From DATAZK01 sp965199805 (GTDB taxonomy: Bacteria > Actinomycetota > Actinomycetes > Frankiales > Frankiaceae), in the NCBI GenBank assembly GCA_965199805.1, contig CBDATO010000001.1, forward strand, positions 3,162,001 to 3,226,000: a DNA stretch of 64,000 bases. The letters run 5' to 3'. This document shows, piece by piece, positions 51,542 through 59,993 of this stretch (position 1 is its first letter; every line of letters begins with the position of its first letter). Under the pieces are notes generated by a model that ran no database searches, was not told where the DNA came from, and saw nothing but the letters and a program-made list of their open reading frames with translations. Both the position numbers and the translations under genes were made by a program.

Positions 51542-52596
51542 TCAGGTGGGTTGACGGTCAGCGCGCTCACGGCGCCGACGAGCTCGTCGACGTCGGCCGG
51601 CTCGGTGTCCCAGCTCGCCATGACGCGTACCGACGGCTTCGGCTCGCGACTGGTCTGGCAGCGGAAGCGGTCGCCGAGCATGGCAGCGATCTTGGGCGTC
51701 GCCTCGACGAAGGCGACATTGGCCTGCACGGGATAGCGCACGTGTACGCCCGGCAGCGGTCGCAAGCCGTCGTCGAGGAGCCGGGCGCACCGGTTGGCCT
51801 GCTCGGCGAGCTCGCGCCACAGGGAGGTGCCGAACAGCTCGAGCAGCTGCGCGGAGACGTAGCGCTGTTTGGACAGGAGCTGGCCGAGCGCCTTCTGCGC
51901 CCGCAGCAGCTTCGGTGCCGTCGCCGGATCGAGGACGACGATCGCCTCGCCGAAGAGCATCCCGTTCTTGGCCCCGCCGAGCGTGACGACGTCGACGCCC
52001 GCGTCGCCGGTGATCGCGGCGAGCGAGCAGCCCAGGTAGGCGGCCGCGTTCGACAGCCGCGCCCCGTCGAGGTGCACGAGCAGGCCGCGGCGGTGGGCGT
52101 GCTCGCACAGGGCGCCGAGCTCGGCGGGCGTGTACGTGGTGCCGAACTCGGTCGACTGCGTGACGGTGAGGACGGCCGGCTCGACCTGGTGCACCGAAGC
52201 GAAGCCGGCGAGCACCGCGTCGACCGCGTCGGGCGTCACCTTCCCGGCCACCGCCGGTACGCCGACCGGCTTGATCCCGGTGACGCTCTCGATGGCGCCG
52301 GCCTCGTCCAGCGTGAGGTGGGCGCTCGTCGGGCACAGCACCGCCTGCCACCGGTCGCACATCGCCGCCAGCGCCGTGATGTTCGCGCCGGTGCCGCCGA
52401 AGGCGGGGTAGATCCGTGCGCGCGGCCCGAAGAGCGGCCCGACCTCGGCCGTGAGCGCCTCGGTGTACGGGTCGGCGCCGTAGCCGCGCACGTGTCCGGC
52501 GTTGGCGTCGGCGATCGCCTTTACGACGCGCGGGTGCGCACCGGACTGGTTGTCGCTCCCGAAGCCGTGTCCCGTCAGCGCCGCGTCGGCGATCAC
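51538..52596 (-). CDS. ltaE: Low-specificity L-threonine aldolase
   Basis: 352-residue PLP enzyme cleaving L-threonine/allo-threonine to glycine and acetaldehyde, or other beta-hydroxy amino acids. SDNQSGAHP near residue 14-22 is the family opening; HLDGARLSNAA and the Schiff-base lysine in TLGGAKNGM are intact. It ends NPPD followed by TAG, and that TAG lies in the ACTAGT duplicated by the IS, so the gene survived insertion unchanged. GTG 52596 overlaps the TGA of the upstream gene (GTGA). Last gene of the long minus-strand operon; loss of the native downstream terminator is likely. Confidence 0.93.
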   Translation of the reverse strand: MIADAALTGHGFGSDNQSGAHPRVVKAIADANAGHVRGYGADPYTEALTAEVGPLFGPRARIYPAFGGTGANITALAAMCDRWQAVLCPTSAHLTLDEAGAIESVTGIKPVGVPAVAGKVTPDAVDAVLAGFASVHQVEPAVLTVTQSTEFGTTYTPAELGALCEHAHRRGLLVHLDGARLSNAAAYLGCSLAAITGDAGVDVVTLGGAKNGMLFGEAIVVLDPATAPKLLRAQKALGQLLSKQRYVSAQLLELFGTSLWRELAEQANRCARLLDDGLRPLPGVHVRYPVQANVAFVEATPKIAAMLGDRFRCQTSREPKPSVRVMASWDTEPADVDELVGAVSALTVNPPD

Positions 52597-53021
52597 AGGG
52601 CGGGACTGTCGGCGAGGCGCTCGCCGAGGTAGGCGCGCCAGCCGAGTCCGTACGGGATCGGTGACCAGTCCGGACGCTCCGGGCGGATCCCGTCGCGCAA
52701 CCGCATGCTGAGCGCGCCGCTGCCGTCCTCGAGCTGGATGACGCCGAGCTCCAGCTCGGGTGGCTCGCGGGGCAGCAGCTCCGCGCGCAGCACCTCGAAG
52801 GGCACGGCGTAGAGCTCACCCGGCACGTTCCAGCCGCCGTGCGTCACCGGCTGCAGCGCCGGGTACTCGTCGCGCCACGACCAGAACCGGTACGAGCCGG
52901 CCGTACGCACCGCCCCCAGCAGCTGCCCGGCGCCCGCGAGCGGGCCGTTCAGCGAGCCGCCGGACATGGCCTGCCCGTTGACGAACATCCTGGTCAGCAA
53001 CGCGTCGGGGCCGGCGCTCAT
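52593..53021 (-). CDS. Gamma-glutamylcyclotransferase-like / allophanate-hydrolase C-domain-like protein
   Basis: 142-residue small protein. MFVNGQAMSGGSLNGPLAGA resembles the LFVNGxxMxG motif that opens the C-terminal domain of allophanate hydrolase (AtzF type) and related gamma-glutamylcyclotransferase folds; an acidic residue in GVIQLEDGSG may be catalytic. The amidase part of allophanate hydrolase is not present. ATG 53021 overlaps the regulator stop (ATGA) and its own TGA overlaps the ltaE GTG, so it is tightly coupled. Function unproven; urea-type or gamma-glutamyl amide intermediates are reasonable candidates. Confidence 0.75.
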   Translation of the reverse strand: MSAGPDALLTRMFVNGQAMSGGSLNGPLAGAGQLLGAVRTAGSYRFWSWRDEYPALQPVTHGGWNVPGELYAVPFEVLRAELLPREPPELELGVIQLEDGSGALSMRLRDGIRPERPDWSPIPYGLGWRAYLGERLADSPAL

Positions 53022-53713
53022 CCGCCCGCCCGGGTCAGGCCGCCGCTGCTCGCGGGCTCGGCCCGGCCACGCATCGCGTGCGCCAGCGCCGCCGTCACGG
53101 CGCGCCCCTCGTCGCCGCTCGACAGGTCGTCGAGCAGGGCCCGGTGCTGGGAGACCGGGTGGTAGCCGGGCTGCTGCACGTAGTCGTCCGTCGGGTAGAG
53201 GCCGGCGCGGCCGCCGAGCAGCTGGCCGGCCTGCGCCGAGAAGGCGGCGAGGTTGATCGCCATGTGCAGATCGATGTGGACGGCGGCGTACGCCGGCGAC
53301 TGCGGGCCGTGGGCGTCGAGCGCGACGCTCAGCCCGTCGAGCCGGGCGTACAGGTCCGACCAGTCGATGCGCTGCGCCTTGCGCGACAGCAGCCGCGCCA
53401 CGACCTCGTCGATCGCGACCCGCAGCAGGTGCAGCTCCTCGCGTGACTCCTCGCCGATCCGGGCCACCTCGAGCTGACCGCGCCGCACCCGGATGAGCAT
53501 GCCCTCGCTGCCCAGACGCTGCAGCGCCTCGCGTACGGGGGTGCGGCTGACCTTGAGGTCCTCGGCGATCCGCTCCTCGACGATGCGGGTGCCGGCCGGG
53601 ACGTCGCCGGAGACGATGGCCTGCCGCAGGTAGCGATAGGCGCGCTCGCGGGCCGACAGCGATTCCTCGCCGACCCCGGCAAGCACGTCGCCCGTCGGCG
53701 TCTGCTCCGTCAC
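53018..53713 (-). CDS. GntR/FadR-family transcriptional regulator
   Basis: 231 residues. A winged helix-turn-helix (about 20-90) includes AYRYLRQAIVSGDVPAGTRIVEERIAEDLKVSRTPVREALQRL, a textbook GntR domain. The C-terminal FCD effector domain (about 95-215) has the metal/ligand pattern DLHMAINLAA with His residues in HPVSQHRALLDDL. It is embedded in the operon, translationally coupled on both sides (GTGA/ATGA overlaps), so it most likely represses its own operon in the absence of the substrate. A candidate operator, TTGGATCCAA with flanking half-sites, lies at 62219-62238. Confidence 0.94.
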   Translation of the reverse strand: MTEQTPTGDVLAGVGEESLSARERAYRYLRQAIVSGDVPAGTRIVEERIAEDLKVSRTPVREALQRLGSEGMLIRVRRGQLEVARIGEESREELHLLRVAIDEVVARLLSRKAQRIDWSDLYARLDGLSVALDAHGPQSPAYAAVHIDLHMAINLAAFSAQAGQLLGGRAGLYPTDDYVQQPGYHPVSQHRALLDDLSSGDEGRAVTAALAHAMRGRAEPASSGGLTRAGG

Positions 53714-54642
53714 GCCCCGCCCCTTCCCCGGTCGCTTGCTTGTACGTCCGACTCAGCATCGTCCCCCGCCGGCGCCGCGGCGACACGGGAGGCCAGTGCG
53801 GCCCGGCAGCCGTGCGTGACCACCTGCATCAGCGTGCCGGAGAGCACGACGCACGCCTTGTCCAGCGCCTGCTCCGCGAGTGCCGACCGCCGGTTGTTCA
53901 GGTCGAAGAACGCGAGCCCCGGGCGCAGCAGGTCGGCGAACGGGAAGCTGTACGGCTGCTGCTCCGATTCCGCCGTCTCACCCCAGGTCGTGGCGTTGAC
54001 GACGACGTCGGCGCCGGTGTCCGCGACGTCCGCGGCGGCGACGGCCCGGCAGCCGGCCAGGCCCGCCAGCTCCTCGGCGGCAGCATCGCTCCGCGCACTG
54101 ACCAGCAGCTGCGTCTCGGGCCAGGTGCGCCGGATGCCGAGCACGGTCGAGCGGGCGGACGCCCCGGCGCCGAGCAGCAGCACCGTGTCCGGCCCGCCGG
54201 AGGGCACCAGCGTGCGCAGCGCCGCCACCACCGCCCAGCTGTTCGTGTTCAGCCCGATCAGGCCGCCGGGCACGCTGAGCAGCGTGTCGGCGACCCCGGC
54301 GAGGGCCGTCGTCGGGGACGTCGCGGTCAGGAAGGGCAGCACGTCCCGCTTGTACGGGCTGAGCACGACGCCGAGATCCCAGTCGCCGGAAGCGGCGACG
54401 AGCGCCTCCGGTCCGGCGTGCGCGGTGCTGGCGCTGACGGTGACACCGCGGGCGGCCAGCGCGTCGGCGAGCATCGCCGAGCCCAGCGCACGGGGCGCTG
54501 TCGTCCCGATGCCGGCGACGCGTACGGCGCCGGGTGAGTCGGCCGACGCGGACCCCGGGAGTACGGCCGCCGCCTCGACGTCGAGGAACTCCTGCACCGT
54601 GCGCTCGACCGCCGAGCGACTCGGTGCCGCGACGGCGGTCAT
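53710..54642 (-). CDS. Shikimate dehydrogenase-like oxidoreductase
   Basis: 310 residues with the two-domain AroE architecture: a substrate domain (about 40-150) and a Rossmann domain opening with VLLLGAGASARSTVLGIRRTW. The NATTWGE and FFDLNNRRS motifs parallel the AroE NATSxGM and D-Y-xP regions. The usual NTDG catalytic block reads GLNTNSWAVV, and the first domain lacks the standard SxS shikimate-binding site, so it is unlikely to be the biosynthetic enzyme. It may oxidise or reduce a pathway intermediate. Overlaps the neighbouring genes by 4 bp on each side. Confidence 0.8.
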   Translation of the reverse strand: MTAVAAPSRSAVERTVQEFLDVEAAAVLPGSASADSPGAVRVAGIGTTAPRALGSAMLADALAARGVTVSASTAHAGPEALVAASGDWDLGVVLSPYKRDVLPFLTATSPTTALAGVADTLLSVPGGLIGLNTNSWAVVAALRTLVPSGGPDTVLLLGAGASARSTVLGIRRTWPETQLLVSARSDAAAEELAGLAGCRAVAAADVADTGADVVVNATTWGETAESEQQPYSFPFADLLRPGLAFFDLNNRRSALAEQALDKACVVLSGTLMQVVTHGCRAALASRVAAAPAGDDAESDVQASDRGRGGA

Positions 54643-56015
54643 GCCGCCACCTCCAGCGGTGCCGGCGTGACCTGTGACCCCGTCGGGTCGCCCACCGGCT
54701 CACCGTCGGCGGCGACCAGCCGGCCGCGCAGGTAGGTCGAGACGACCCGGCCGACCGTGGCCTCCCCGTCGAAGGGCGTGATCGGGTGCTTGGAGTGCAG
54801 CCGGCTGCCGTCGATCCGGCCCGGGGCGTGCTCGTCGACGAGCAGCAGGTCGGCGTCGCGGCCGACCTGCAGCGATCCCTTGCGGTCGGCGATCCGCCAG
54901 ATCCGCGCCGGGTTCGCGGCGCAGAGCCGCACGATGTCGCTGAGCGTGAGCCGCCCCGCCGCCGCCTGGGTGAGCAGCAATGGGAGCATCGTCTCCACGC
55001 CGATCCAGCCTCCGGGAGCGCGCCACACGTCGCAGTCGTGCTGCTCGTCGGCACTGTGCGGGGCATGGTCGGTCGCGATGATCTCGAAGTCGCCGCGGCC
55101 GACGCCGGCCCAGAGCGCGTCGACGTCGGTGCGCGGGCGTACCGGGGGATTGAGCTTCACCAGGTTGCCGTGGATGTCGTACGCGCTGTCGTCGAGGAGC
55201 AGGTGGCCGACCAGGGCCTCGATCGTCAGGCGGTGGCCGAGGGAGCGGAGCACGCGTACGCGGTTCAGCCCCGCGCCGGTCGACAGGTGATGGATGTGCA
55301 GCTGGGCGCCGGCGGCGTCGGCGAGCGTGACGATGCGGGTGACGGCCTCGACCTCGACCAACGCGGGACGGCTCTCCAGGTGGGCGCGCGGGTCGGTGCG
55401 GCCGAGCGCCCGCAGCTCGCGGCCGAGCTGCTGCAGCAGCGGGTTGTTCTCGGCGTGCACCCCGACGACGAGGCCGGCGCGCCGGGCTTCGCGCAGACCG
55501 GCGTAGATGGCCCCGTCGTCCGGGCACGGGTTGTCGCCCGTGGTCTGACCCATGAAGAGTTTGAGCCCGACCGCGCCAAGTGCGCCCATCTTCTCGATCT
55601 CGTCCTGGTTGCTCTGGCCGAGCATCCCGTAGAGCCCGAAGTCGACGTGCGCCTTCGGCGTGACGGTGGCGAGCTTGTCGGCGAAGCCGTCCGCCGTGGC
55701 CACCGGCGGCAGCGTGTTCGGCATGTCGAAGACGGTAGTGACCCCGCCGACCGCGGCGGAGCGCGTACCCGTGCCGAAGTCCTCCTTGTACGTCATGCCG
55801 GGGTCGCGCAGGTGCACGTGGGCGTCGATGAGCCCGGGCAGCACGAGCAGCCCGCGGGCGTCGACCTCGTCGGCGGCGCGTACCGACTCGGCGACGGCCA
55901 CGATGCGTCCGCCGGTGATCCCGATGTCGGCGCGTACGCGGCCGTCGGGCGTCACCAGGGTGCCTCCCCGGATGCTGGTCTCGGGTGCGGTGTCCGACTG
56001 GACGTGTGCAGCCAT
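54639..56015 (-). CDS. Dihydroorotase/hydantoinase-type cyclic amidohydrolase
   Basis: 458 residues. Metal ligands HVHLRDPG at about 66-73, the carbamylated-lysine candidate in AVGLKLFMG, His residues in GVHAENN and LHIHHLST, and Asp in IIATDHAPHS, a complete binuclear site. Family: dihydroorotase, allantoinase or dihydropyrimidinase; the operon context favours a catabolic cyclic-amide or ureide hydrolase over pyrimidine biosynthesis. ATG 56015 shares its A with the preceding TGA (TGATG), and its stop overlaps the next gene. The N-terminal extension before residue 15 is short. Confidence 0.9.
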   Translation of the reverse strand: MAAHVQSDTAPETSIRGGTLVTPDGRVRADIGITGGRIVAVAESVRAADEVDARGLLVLPGLIDAHVHLRDPGMTYKEDFGTGTRSAAVGGVTTVFDMPNTLPPVATADGFADKLATVTPKAHVDFGLYGMLGQSNQDEIEKMGALGAVGLKLFMGQTTGDNPCPDDGAIYAGLREARRAGLVVGVHAENNPLLQQLGRELRALGRTDPRAHLESRPALVEVEAVTRIVTLADAAGAQLHIHHLSTGAGLNRVRVLRSLGHRLTIEALVGHLLLDDSAYDIHGNLVKLNPPVRPRTDVDALWAGVGRGDFEIIATDHAPHSADEQHDCDVWRAPGGWIGVETMLPLLLTQAAAGRLTLSDIVRLCAANPARIWRIADRKGSLQVGRDADLLLVDEHAPGRIDGSRLHSKHPITPFDGEATVGRVVSTYLRGRLVAADGEPVGDPTGSQVTPAPLEVAA

Positions 56016-57472
56016 CACGCGGGCAGCTGCATGGACTTGACCTCGGTGAACTCGGCCATGCCCTCGAGGCCGTGCTCGCGGCCGTTGCCGGATTCCTTGA
56101 AGCCGCCGTACGGGGCGTGCAGGTTGAACATGCCGCCGTTCACGACGATCTGACCCGACTTGATCTGCCGCGCCACCGCGATCGCGGCGTCGAGGTCGGC
56201 GCCCCACACCGAGCCGGAGAGCCCGTAGCGGGTGTTGTTGGCGACCCGGATCATCTCGGCCTCGTCGTCGCACGGGCAGATGACGAGCACCGGCCCGAAG
56301 ATCTCCTCCTGGGCCAGCGGGGAGTCCGGCGGGACGTCGCTGAAGACGGTCGGCCGTACGTAGTAGCCCCCTTCCGGCGCACCGTCGGGCAGGCCCTCGC
56401 CGCCGGTGAGCAGGCGCAGCCCGCTGCGGATGCCCTGGCTGATGTAGCCGCTGACGCGGGCCTGCTGGGCGGCGCTCACCAGCGGGCCGAGGGTGGTGCC
56501 GGGCGCGCGGGCCGGGCCGGTGACGGTGGCGTCGACGATCGCCGTGACTTTCTCCTCGATCTCGGCGAGCCGGCTGCGCGGCACGATGAGCCGGCTCTGG
56601 GCGCCGCAAACCTGACCGTTGTTGAAGAAGCAGCTGCCGAGGACGGCGGCCAGTGCCGCGTCGAGGTCGGCGTCCGGCAGCAGGACGGCCGGGCTCTTGC
56701 CGCCGAGCTCCAGCACGCTGCGGGTGATGGTCGGCGCCGACGCCTGCAGGATCGCCGTCCCCACCTCGCGGCTGCCGGTGAAGCTGATGACGTCGACGTC
56801 GCGGGCGCTGACCAGCCGCTGCCCGACGGTGGGGCCGCCGCCTCCGACGACGTTGACGACGCCGGCGGGGAGCCCGAGCTCGGCGAGCAGCTCCACCGCA
56901 CGCCAGGAGCCGAGCGGCTTGAGCTCGGACGGCTTGGCCACCACGGTGTTGCCCATGATCAGACCATCGGCGATCTTGGAGATGAGCTGGTGCAACGGCA
57001 CGTTCCAGGCGGTGATCGCGGCGAGGACGCCGGCGGGCTCGCGCACCACGAGCGAGTTGACCGGGGGCATGCCGGCCGGGGACTCGGTGATGCGGCGCGG
57101 CTCGAGCACGGCACGGGCCATGTCACCGAGGCCGATGAGGCAGTTGCTCGAACGGCCGATGTGGATCATGCGGGCGAATGCCGGGATCAGGCCGAGCTCG
57201 TCGATGGTGATCTCGAGCAGCGCGTCGGCTTCGGCGACGAGCTTCTCGCGCCACGCCTCCAGGTAGCTCTCGCGCTCCTCGACGGTGGTGCGGCTCCAGT
57301 CCTCGGACGCCCGGACGGCCGCGGCGACGGCCGCGTCGACGAGCTCGGGTGACGCCTCGCGGACGACGCCGATCTGCTCGCCCGTCGAGGGGTCGTGCAC
57401 CGGGTGCAGAGCCGGGCCGGCGGCCGTGCCGGTCAGCAGGCGGCCGTCGACGTAATGGCCGGTCTCGATCAT
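56015..57472 (-). CDS. Aldehyde dehydrogenase
   Basis: 485-residue NAD(P)-dependent ALDH. Cofactor and catalytic motifs are intact: AITAWNVPL, the FTGSREVG Rossmann turn, Glu in ELGGKSP, catalytic Cys in NNGQVCGAQS, and NNTRYGLSGSVW with EIFGPV. It oxidises an aldehyde intermediate to the acid. The start at ATG 57472 is chosen because GGAG lies about six bases upstream; the TTG at 57487 is a weaker alternative. The first gene downstream of the two permeases, with a 55-bp gap, and one-base overlap with the dihydroorotase-like gene. The substrate aldehyde is not known. Confidence 0.95.
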   Translation of the reverse strand: MIETGHYVDGRLLTGTAAGPALHPVHDPSTGEQIGVVREASPELVDAAVAAAVRASEDWSRTTVEERESYLEAWREKLVAEADALLEITIDELGLIPAFARMIHIGRSSNCLIGLGDMARAVLEPRRITESPAGMPPVNSLVVREPAGVLAAITAWNVPLHQLISKIADGLIMGNTVVAKPSELKPLGSWRAVELLAELGLPAGVVNVVGGGGPTVGQRLVSARDVDVISFTGSREVGTAILQASAPTITRSVLELGGKSPAVLLPDADLDAALAAVLGSCFFNNGQVCGAQSRLIVPRSRLAEIEEKVTAIVDATVTGPARAPGTTLGPLVSAAQQARVSGYISQGIRSGLRLLTGGEGLPDGAPEGGYYVRPTVFSDVPPDSPLAQEEIFGPVLVICPCDDEAEMIRVANNTRYGLSGSVWGADLDAAIAVARQIKSGQIVVNGGMFNLHAPYGGFKESGNGREHGLEGMAEFTEVKSMQLPA

Positions 57473-57527
57473 GCGGTTCTCCAACAACTGAGCAGACGGA
57501 TGGGGTGCACCCGAGCCGGCGGGTGGG

Positions 57528-58316
57528 TCAGGTGAGCTCGGGGTCGACGCTGAGGCCGCGCCGGTCGGCGAAGCCGCTGACGAGCCCCGGCAGGGCGAAG
57601 GAGACGAGCCCGAGGAAGGCGGCGGAGATGGTCGTCGCCCACAGCAGCGGGACGTCGCGGTTGGACTGCGCCTCGGTCATCAGGCTGCCGACCCCCGCGC
57701 GGCCGGACAGCCACTCGGCGAGGATCGCGGCGAGCACGGCCAGCGGACCGGCGATGCGCAGGCCCATGAGCAGGCCGCCGAGGGCCGACGGCAGCAGCGT
57801 GTGGCGCAGCCGCCGCCAGAACGACGTGCGGTAGAGCTGGGTCAGGTCGAGCACCGGGTGCGGCACGCTCTGCAGCCCCTCGACCGCCGACACGTACAGC
57901 GTGAACACCGTGACGATGGCGATGCACAGGATCGACGTCGCGATCCCACGGCCGGCGATCAGGGTGACCAGCGGGGCCACCCCGACGATCGGCAGGGTGC
58001 GGATGAGCAGGGCATACGTGGTCACCGCCCGGGTGAGTGCCGGCCACTGCACCACGACGAGGCCGAGCAGCAGGGCCACGACCAGGGAGACGGCGAGGCC
58101 GGCGAGGGCGGCCAGCAGGGTCGAGCCGCAGCGGCCGGCGATCATCCCGAGGTTGTGGAACAGGCTCGAGAAGGCCACCTGCGGCGAGGGCAGGTTGTAG
58201 GCCGGGATGCTGCCGAGCGAGACGGTGAGCTGCCATCCGAGCACCAGCAGCAGCAGGACGACGATCGAGCTGCCGAGCGTGACCAGCCCCGGCCGCTCCG
58301 TACGCAGGCTTCTCAT
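57528..58316 (-). CDS. ABC transporter permease (SsuC/TauC/ThiX type) 1
   Basis: 262 residues, about six transmembrane helices: VLLLLVLGWQLTV, LLAALAGLAVSLVVALLLG and further segments. The coupling loop for the ATPase appears in LYRTSFWRRLRHTLLPSALGGLLMGLRIAGPLA, the usual EAA-like segment. Its ATG overlaps the stop of the upstream permease (58313-58316), so the two permeases are made together. Substrates of this class include nitrate, sulfonates, taurine and pyrimidine precursors. Confidence 0.93.
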   Translation of the reverse strand: MRSLRTERPGLVTLGSSIVVLLLLVLGWQLTVSLGSIPAYNLPSPQVAFSSLFHNLGMIAGRCGSTLLAALAGLAVSLVVALLLGLVVVQWPALTRAVTTYALLIRTLPIVGVAPLVTLIAGRGIATSILCIAIVTVFTLYVSAVEGLQSVPHPVLDLTQLYRTSFWRRLRHTLLPSALGGLLMGLRIAGPLAVLAAILAEWLSGRAGVGSLMTEAQSNRDVPLLWATTISAAFLGLVSFALPGLVSGFADRRGLSVDPELT

Positions 58317-59188
58317 CGGACCCTCCGGCGCAGTGGCTCCATGGCCAGCCCGACGGCCGCCATGAGCGCGATGGACACGACCGCGGCGAGCAGCAGGGTC
58401 GCCCAGAGCAGTCCGACCTGGTAGCTGAACAAGGCGTTGGCCATGAGGCCGCCGAGCCCGCGGTCACCGGACGCGCCGGACCATTCCGCGACGATGGCGC
58501 CGACGAAGCAGGCCGGCAGCATCGTCCGCAGCCCGATGTCGATGACGGGGATGGAGCGCCAGAAGCCGACGCGGGCGAACCAGCGCAGCCGGCTCGTGGA
58601 GTACACCGCCCCGAGCTCGCGCCGTCCGGCCTGTGCCGTGCGGGAGACGACGGCGAGCGTGGCGGCGACGGGGACGAGCCCGGACAGGATCGTCACGGTG
58701 GTGACGAGCTCGCCGCCCCGGTTGACGAACAGCGACAGCGCCGGCGTGATGGTGACGAGCGGCAGACTGCCGACGACGACGCTGAGCGCGACGAGCCAGG
58801 CGGTGAGCCCCGGGGTGACGGCGACGATCAGGGTGCCGACCACCGTGACGGCGAGCAGGATGAGCGCGCCGTAGACCGCGGCCCCGATGGTGGGGCTGGC
58901 GTTGTACCAGATGATGTCCCACTGCCGGTACAGCGTCTGGACCGTCTCGACCGGGCCGATGAAGCCCGGGCCGAATGCCCCGCTGGTTGCCAGCAGGGCC
59001 CAGACCGCGGGCACGATCGCGATGCCGACCAGCCAGAAGCCGGTGCGGCGCAGCAGACGCCGGCTGCGCTGGGCGCGCGTCTCGTCGGTGTCGACGGTGG
59101 TGCGCAGCAGGTCGAGGATGCGGCCCGCCGCACCGGTGGTCTCACCGGCCAGCGCCCTGCCTGCGGGGGTGGTGACGTCGACGGTCAT
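58313..59188 (-). CDS. ABC transporter permease (SsuC/TauC/ThiX type) 2
   Basis: 291 residues with a 45-residue cytosolic N-terminus and about six transmembrane helices (FWLVGIAIVPAVWALLATSG; GALILLAVTVVGTLIVAVTPG). The EAA-type loop is YSTSRLRWFARVGFWRSIPVIDIGLRTML. Together with permease 1 it would form a heterodimeric channel, less common than the single permease gene of most SsuABC-type systems. ATG 59188 overlaps the ATPase TGA by four bases. Confidence 0.93.
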   Translation of the reverse strand: MTVDVTTPAGRALAGETTGAAGRILDLLRTTVDTDETRAQRSRRLLRRTGFWLVGIAIVPAVWALLATSGAFGPGFIGPVETVQTLYRQWDIIWYNASPTIGAAVYGALILLAVTVVGTLIVAVTPGLTAWLVALSVVVGSLPLVTITPALSLFVNRGGELVTTVTILSGLVPVAATLAVVSRTAQAGRRELGAVYSTSRLRWFARVGFWRSIPVIDIGLRTMLPACFVGAIVAEWSGASGDRGLGGLMANALFSYQVGLLWATLLLAAVVSIALMAAVGLAMEPLRRRVR

Positions 59189-59991
59189 CCGGCCTCCAGG
59201 CTGGTGCGGATGGCCCGGCAGTAGCCGCTGAAGACGGGGGTGTCGCGGGCCGCGCGGCGCTCCTCGCGGGGGATGTCGATGACGTGCTCGCTGCGCTTCG
59301 CGCAGGGCCGCTTGCCGAGGACGATGACGGTGTCGCCGAGCAGCACCGCCTCGTCCACGGAGTGGGTGACGAGCAGGCACGTCGTCTGCGTGTCCGAGAC
59401 AATCGAGAGCAGCTCGACGTTGAGCTGCCCCCGCGTGATCTCGTCCAGCGCACCGAACGGCTCGTCGAGCAGGAGCACGTCGGGCTTGGTGACGAGGGCC
59501 CGGGCGAGCGCCACCCGCTGGCGCATGCCACCGGAGAGCTGGCGCGGCCGGGCGTCGGCCCAGTCGGTCAGCGAGGTGATCTGCAGCAGGTGGTCGACCC
59601 ACTCCGGGTCCTTCTTGCGGCCGGTGAGGTCGTACGGCAGCTCGATGTTGCGCCGCACGCTGCGCCAGCTGAGCAGGCCCGAGTCCTGGAACGCGAAGCC
59701 GATGCGGTGATCGGCCCGCAGCCGGGCCGGTGCCGTGCCGGCGAACGTGATCTCGCCCGCGGTGGGCTCGGCGAGCCCGGCGACGAGCCGCAGCAGCGTC
59801 GACTTGCCGCAGCCGGAGGGCCCGACCAGGACGCCGATCTTCCCCGCCGGGAGGAAGAGCGAGAGGTCGTCGATCGCCGGGGTGCGCTTGGAGCCGGTGC
59901 CGTACGCGAAGCTCACCGACCGCACGTCGACCCCGGGGGGCGCGGCCACGCCGCCCACGGCCGAAGGCTCGGTCATCACGTCCGCCGTCAC
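59185..59991 (-). CDS. ABC transporter ATPase (SsuB/TauB/ThiZ type)
   Basis: 268 residues. Walker A GPSGCGKST, Q-loop GFAFQDSGLL, signature LSGGMRQRVALARAL, Walker B VLLLDEPFGALD and switch His in LLVTHSVDEAVLLGD, all canonical for nitrate/sulfonate/taurine-type importers. I use GTG 59991, three bases after the binding-protein stop, with AAGG seven bases upstream; ATG 59976 is the alternative. Overlaps permease 2 by four bases. Confidence 0.95.
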   Translation of the reverse strand: MTADVMTEPSAVGGVAAPPGVDVRSVSFAYGTGSKRTPAIDDLSLFLPAGKIGVLVGPSGCGKSTLLRLVAGLAEPTAGEITFAGTAPARLRADHRIGFAFQDSGLLSWRSVRRNIELPYDLTGRKKDPEWVDHLLQITSLTDWADARPRQLSGGMRQRVALARALVTKPDVLLLDEPFGALDEITRGQLNVELLSIVSDTQTTCLLVTHSVDEAVLLGDTVIVLGKRPCAKRSEHVIDIPREERRAARDTPVFSGYCRAIRTSLEAG

Positions 59992-59993
59992 GG

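Noticed and set aside
53710..54642. aroE (shikimate dehydrogenase)
   Set aside because: The substrate-binding and catalytic motifs of AroE are altered and the context is not aromatic biosynthesis.
54639..56015. pyrC (biosynthetic dihydroorotase)
   Set aside because: No other pyrimidine biosynthesis genes are nearby and the neighbours are transport and oxidative catabolism genes, so a biosynthetic symbol is not justified.
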